Source of the DNA: an uncultured Isosphaeraceae bacterium
Lineage (GTDB): Bacteria > Planctomycetota > Planctomycetia > Isosphaerales > Isosphaeraceae
DNA length: 7,271 nucleotides
Assembly: GCA_937907405.1 (NCBI GenBank)
Contig: CALCIC010000407.1
Span: 1-7,271 of the forward strand
Direction: 5' to 3'
Within the stretch, counting starts at the first letter, position 1, and each line of letters starts with the position of its first letter. Positions 4,282 through 7,271 of this stretch are shown here, piece after piece. The notes below the pieces were generated by a model that saw only the letters and a list, made by a program, of their open reading frames with translations, ran no database searches and was not told the origin of the DNA. The position numbers and the translations under genes were made by a program.

Positions 4282-5709
4282 CTACGAAAGCACGGCGGCC
4301 CTCGCGTGGGTCGAGATCAGGCGGGCGACCTGCCCTCGGCATGAGCCGCAGCCGGTGCCGGCCTTGGTCGCCTGGGCGATCTGGTGAAGGTTGGTCCGTC
4401 CTTCCTGGATCGCGGCGACGAGGGCGGACTCTCGGACGTGGTGGCAGTTGCAGATCTCGGGATCGGCCGTCGCGGCGAACGCGCCGCCGGAGCAGAGCAC
4501 GTCGACTCGATTGACCGGCAACGGGTCGCCGCGATCGAGCCAGCGGGCCAGTTCGGGCGAACTCGCGGTCTCGCCCACGAGCACCGCCCCCACGAGGCGG
4601 TCGTCGCGGACGATCAGCTTGCGATACGTCCCGGTGCGTTCCTCGATGATCTGCACCACCTCGTCGGCGTCGGTCGCGGGGCGGATCAGCCCCATGCTGG
4701 CGACGCCGACGCCGGCGACCTTGAGCCGGGTGTACGACTTCGACCCCCGGTACCGCGCCTTGGGGTCGGCCCCGGCCAGAACGCCGGCCAGGACGGCGCA
4801 CTGTTCGTAGATCGGCTCGACGATGCCGTAGACCTGGCCGTCGTGCTCGGCGCACTCGCCGACGGCGTAGACGCCGGGCTCGGACGTGGCCAGGCGGTCG
4901 TCGACGAGGATTCCCCGGTTGATCTTCAAGCCCGAGGCCGCCGCCGCGTCGATTCGCGGCCGGATTCCGCAAGCCAGCACGAGCAGGTCGGCCGGCAGCG
5001 ATCGGCCGTCGCTGAGCTTGATCGCCTCGATGTGGTCGTCGCCGACCACGCCCGACGCCCCCACGCCCGAGACGATCTCGATGCCCAGGCCCTCGATGGC
5101 GCGTCGGAGGAACTGGCCGCCGAGGTCGTCGAGCTGCATCTCCATCAGGGTCGCCGCCTGCTGCGCGACGGTGACGTGAACCCCCAGGTCGAGGAGCGAC
5201 TTGGCGGCTTCGAGCCCGAGCAGGCCGCCGCCGAGCACGACCGCCCGACCGCCGTTCAGGGCGCGCGCGTGGTCGCGAATCCCGCGGCCGTCGTCGATGG
5301 TTCGATACGCGAAGACGCCGGCCTTCGGCTTGCCGTCCTCGCCTCGGAGGCCCTCCATCGGCGGGATGAACGCCCGGCTCCCGGTGGCGAAGACCGCCAG
5401 GTCGAAGGGATGTTCTCCGCCGTCCGCCGTCTCGACGACGCGGCGGGCCGGGTCGACGCGGTCGACCAGGACTCCGGGATGGAACGAGACGTCGTTCTCG
5501 GCGTACCACGAGGTCGGTTTGAGCGTGATCTCGTCCTGGGTGCCGCCGCTGAGGATGCGGCCGATCAGGATTCGGTTGTAGAGCCCGTGCGGCTCCTCGC
5601 CGAAGACCTGGACCTCGAATCGGCTCAAGGCGCCCCGGCGCATCAGCTCGTCAAGCAATCGTCCGGTGGCAAGGCCGTTGCCGATCACGGCGAGTCGCGT
5701 CTTGATCAT
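4282..5709 (-). CDS. FAD/NAD(P)H oxidoreductase with BFD [2Fe-2S] domain, electron-transfer subunit of assimilatory nitrate reductase
   Basis: A 475-aa cytoplasmic flavoprotein. The ATG at 5709 has AAGGAGA (5716-5722) at 6 nt and overlaps the stop of the nitrate reductase gene by 4 nt (ATGA). Residues 7-16 (AVIGNGLATG) form the FAD-binding Rossmann loop. 'LYNRILIGRIL' (43-53) is typical of the NirB/NasB reductase group. Residues 157-168 (VVLGGGLLGLEA) form the NAD(P)H-binding loop. 'GVYAVGECAEH' (279-289) closes the FAD site. The C-terminal BFD-like domain (about 417-466) holds C420-x-C422 and C454-x-x-C457 for a [2Fe-2S] cluster. It lacks the siroheme nitrite-reductase domains of full NirB, so it is not a nitrite reductase itself. 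It should move electrons from NAD(P)H to the Mo subunit encoded just upstream. Gene names differ (nasB in Bacillus, nasC in Klebsiella), so none is given. Confidence 0.85.
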   Translation of the reverse strand: MIKTRLAVIGNGLATGRLLDELMRRGALSRFEVQVFGEEPHGLYNRILIGRILSGGTQDEITLKPTSWYAENDVSFHPGVLVDRVDPARRVVETADGGEHPFDLAVFATGSRAFIPPMEGLRGEDGKPKAGVFAYRTIDDGRGIRDHARALNGGRAVVLGGGLLGLEAAKSLLDLGVHVTVAQQAATLMEMQLDDLGGQFLRRAIEGLGIEIVSGVGASGVVGDDHIEAIKLSDGRSLPADLLVLACGIRPRIDAAAASGLKINRGILVDDRLATSEPGVYAVGECAEHDGQVYGIVEPIYEQCAVLAGVLAGADPKARYRGSKSYTRLKVAGVGVASMGLIRPATDADEVVQIIEERTGTYRKLIVRDDRLVGAVLVGETASSPELARWLDRGDPLPVNRVDVLCSGGAFAATADPEICNCHHVRESALVAAIQEGRTNLHQIAQATKAGTGCGSCRGQVARLISTHARAAVLS

Positions 5710-7271
5710 GAGGGGTCTCCTTCGACGGCTTCGACGGCCGCGATCCGTACCGCGGCGAGTTTGAATTCGGGCATCCGGCTGGTCGGATCGAGCGCGGGGT
5801 TGGTTAATCGATTGGCCGCTTGCTCCCCCCCCCAGTGGAAGGGGCAGAACAGCGTGTCGGGGCGGACGTCGGCGGTCACCTCCACCTGGCACTCGATCCG
5901 GCCGCGCCGGCTTTCGAGCAGCACGCGCGAACCGTTGACGAGCTGGTGTCGCCGCGCGGCCGTGGGATGGATCAGAACGAGCGGACGGGGGCGGGCCTGA
6001 ACCAGGGGACCGAGCATGCGGGTCTGCGCGCCCGAGTTGTAGTGCTCCTTGTAGCGTCCCGTCGTGAAGAAGAACGGGTAGTCGTCGTCCGGCTCCTCGC
6101 CCGCGGGTCGGTCCTCGACGGCCAGGAACCGGGCCCGGCCGTCGGGGTGGGCGAACCGATCGACGAACAGCCGAGGCGTACCGGGATGGCCCTCGCCGGG
6201 GCACGGCCAGAAGACGCCGCGGTCGCGGTCGATTCGCTCGTAGGTGATGCCGCTGTAGTCGGCCGCGCCCCCCGCGGTGGCCCTTCGCAGCTCGTCGAAC
6301 ACGCCTCGCGCGTCGTCGAAAGCGAACTTCGGCCCGCAGCCCAGCCGGTCCGCGAGCGCGCGAAGGATTTCAAGATCGCCACGGACTCCGACCGGCGGTC
6401 GGGCGACCCGGCGGCGATGGATCACCCGGCCTTCCAGGTTGGTCATCGTCCCCTCCTCCTCGGCCCATTGCAGGACCGGCAGGACGACGCTCGCCAGCGC
6501 GGCCGTCTCGTTCAGAAAGGCGTCGCAGACGGTCAGGTGGTCGAGCGACCTCAGCCGCTGATCGACGCGGCCGGCGTCGGGCGACGCCACGGCCACGTTC
6601 GAACCCGTCACGAACATCGTCCGCACCCCCCCCGGCCTGCCCGCGGAGTCGAGCATCTCGAAGGCGCTCAACCCCTTGCGCGGCAGGGAGGCCGGATCGA
6701 CGCCCCAGACTCGGGCGACGGCCTCGCGGTGGGCGTCGACTTCGATCAGCCGGTAGCCGGGGAGCTGGTCGGCCTTCTGGCCGTGCTCGCGCCCCCCCTG
6801 CCCGTTCCCCTGGCCGGTCAACGTCCCCCAGCCGCTGTTCGGCCGGCCCGGCAGGCCCAGCGCGAGCGCCAGGTTGATGAACGCCTGCGACGTGTCGACC
6901 CCCTTGCTCTGCTGCTCGGGGCCTCGGCCGCTGAGGATCATGGCTGACTTCGCCGAGGCCAGCCAGCGGACCGTCTTGCGGAGATCGGCCTCGGCGACGC
7001 CGGTCCGCCGCTCGACGACCGCCGGGTGATACGCCAGCGCCTTGCGCCGGGCGGCGTCGAAGCCGTTGGTCCGATCGGCGATGTACGCGTGGTCGATCAG
7101 CGCCTCCTCGATCGCCAGGTAGAGCAACCCGTTGGCCAGCGCCAGGTCGGAGCCGGGAGTCGCCTGAAGGTGCAGGTCGGCGGCGCGGGCGGTGTTGGTG
7201 CGCCTGGGGTCGGAAACGATCAGTCGTCCGCCGGCCTTCTTCTGACGGTCGAACCACTGCATGACCGGCGG
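5706..7271 (-). CDS. nasA: Assimilatory nitrate reductase, catalytic molybdopterin subunit (partial, N-terminus outside window)
   Basis: The C-terminal 521 codons of a Mo-bisMGD oxidoreductase; the frame is still open at base 7271, so the start and the expected N-terminal [4Fe-4S] domain lie outside. Numbered from M at 7262: 'RLIVSDPRRTNTARAADLHL' (13-32) and 'GSDLALANGLLY' (37-48) are typical of the domain that holds the cofactor. 'GQGNGQGGREHGQ' (150-162) is the signature of the NasA group. 'VFVTGSN'-like 216-222 and 'LPVLQWAEEEGTMTNLEGRV' (261-280) follow. The dinucleotide-binding domain runs from about 395 (YPFFFTTGRYKEHYNSGAQTR) to the end, with 'CPFHWGGEQAANRLT' at 473-487. Reaction: nitrate to nitrite in the cytoplasm for nitrogen assimilation. 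Unlike NasA proteins with a C-terminal [2Fe-2S] extension, this one stops after the cofactor domain; the cluster is on the adjacent flavoprotein. Related formate dehydrogenases are the main alternative, less likely given the partner. Confidence 0.86.
   Translation of the reverse strand, partial: PPVMQWFDRQKKAGGRLIVSDPRRTNTARAADLHLQATPGSDLALANGLLYLAIEEALIDHAYIADRTNGFDAARRKALAYHPAVVERRTGVAEADLRKTVRWLASAKSAMILSGRGPEQQSKGVDTSQAFINLALALGLPGRPNSGWGTLTGQGNGQGGREHGQKADQLPGYRLIEVDAHREAVARVWGVDPASLPRKGLSAFEMLDSAGRPGGVRTMFVTGSNVAVASPDAGRVDQRLRSLDHLTVCDAFLNETAALASVVLPVLQWAEEEGTMTNLEGRVIHRRRVARPPVGVRGDLEILRALADRLGCGPKFAFDDARGVFDELRRATAGGAADYSGITYERIDRDRGVFWPCPGEGHPGTPRLFVDRFAHPDGRARFLAVEDRPAGEEPDDDYPFFFTTGRYKEHYNSGAQTRMLGPLVQARPRPLVLIHPTAARRHQLVNGSRVLLESRRGRIECQVEVTADVRPDTLFCPFHWGGEQAANRLTNPALDPTSRMPEFKLAAVRIAAVEAVEGDPS
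5716..5722 (-). promoter_or_regulatory. Ribosome binding site of the flavoprotein gene, inside the upstream gene
   Basis: AAGGAGA on the minus strand, 6 nt before the ATG at 5709, lies within the last codons of the catalytic subunit gene. It fixes the start and rules out N-terminal extensions of the same frame that would run back through the upstream gene to about 6204. Confidence 0.7.

Noticed and set aside
4384..6000. Long open frame on the + strand opposite the flavoprotein gene (and another at 5820-6947 opposite the Mo subunit)
   Set aside because: These are mirror frames of strongly coding GC-rich genes. Their translations are Arg/Asp/Val-rich with no domain pattern, while the minus strand gives full cofactor motifs.
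5710..6204. N-terminal extension of the flavoprotein frame back to 6204
   Set aside because: The extension is Arg/Pro-rich without pattern and overlaps the Mo subunit. The ATG at 5709 has a good ribosome site and the protein then begins with the FAD-binding loop.
1..7271. CRISPR arrays, tRNA or rRNA genes, insertion sequences, prophage att sites
   Set aside because: I saw no regularly spaced repeats, no cloverleaf, no transposase and no terminal inverted repeats in the window.

Overview
The window looks like chromosomal DNA of a high-GC bacterium. A planctomycete of the Isosphaeraceae type is my best guess. It rests on overall GC richness, an LTXXQ-type secreted protein with a Lys/Ala-rich linker, a DoxX protein with an 'SFLSAVADRFG' N-terminus, and a small orphan protein of a kind I associate with planctomycetes. 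This is inference; the window holds no rRNA or other marker gene.

Layout. Left part (1-1883, + strand): a secreted LTXXQ/Spy-like protein (189-683) followed by a strong hairpin, then a membrane-anchored cupin (920-1348) and a DoxX-type four-helix membrane protein (1404-1883). A perfect 17-bp tandem duplication lies between the cupin and DoxX genes. Middle part (2121-4205, + strand): two compact toxin-antitoxin-like modules side by side. The first is a VapBC-type pair (2121-2408 and 2405-2818, 4-nt GTGA overlap) with a 101-aa orphan gene closely behind it (2839-3144). The second is a HEPN-domain gene (3337-3768) overlapping by 22 nt a 152-aa gene of unknown function (3747-4205). A near-perfect TATAAT box sits just upstream of the HEPN gene and argues for a TTG start. 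Right part (4282-7271, - strand): the end of an assimilatory nitrate reductase operon. The molybdopterin catalytic subunit is cut by the right edge of the window. It overlaps by 4 nt (ATGA) an FAD/NAD(P)H flavoprotein with a C-terminal BFD-type [2Fe-2S] domain, which probably passes electrons from NAD(P)H to it.

How the genes work together. The nitrate reductase pair is the clearest functional unit: NAD(P)H to FAD to [2Fe-2S] to the Mo centre, then nitrate to nitrite in the cytoplasm. The middle part reads as a small accessory island of growth-regulating or defence modules inserted between ordinary genes. Its HEPN/unknown pair is the most interesting candidate for a poorly described system, because the partner shows none of the nucleotidyltransferase motif expected of a classical HEPN/MNT antitoxin. 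Every gap between genes is shorter than 300 bases.
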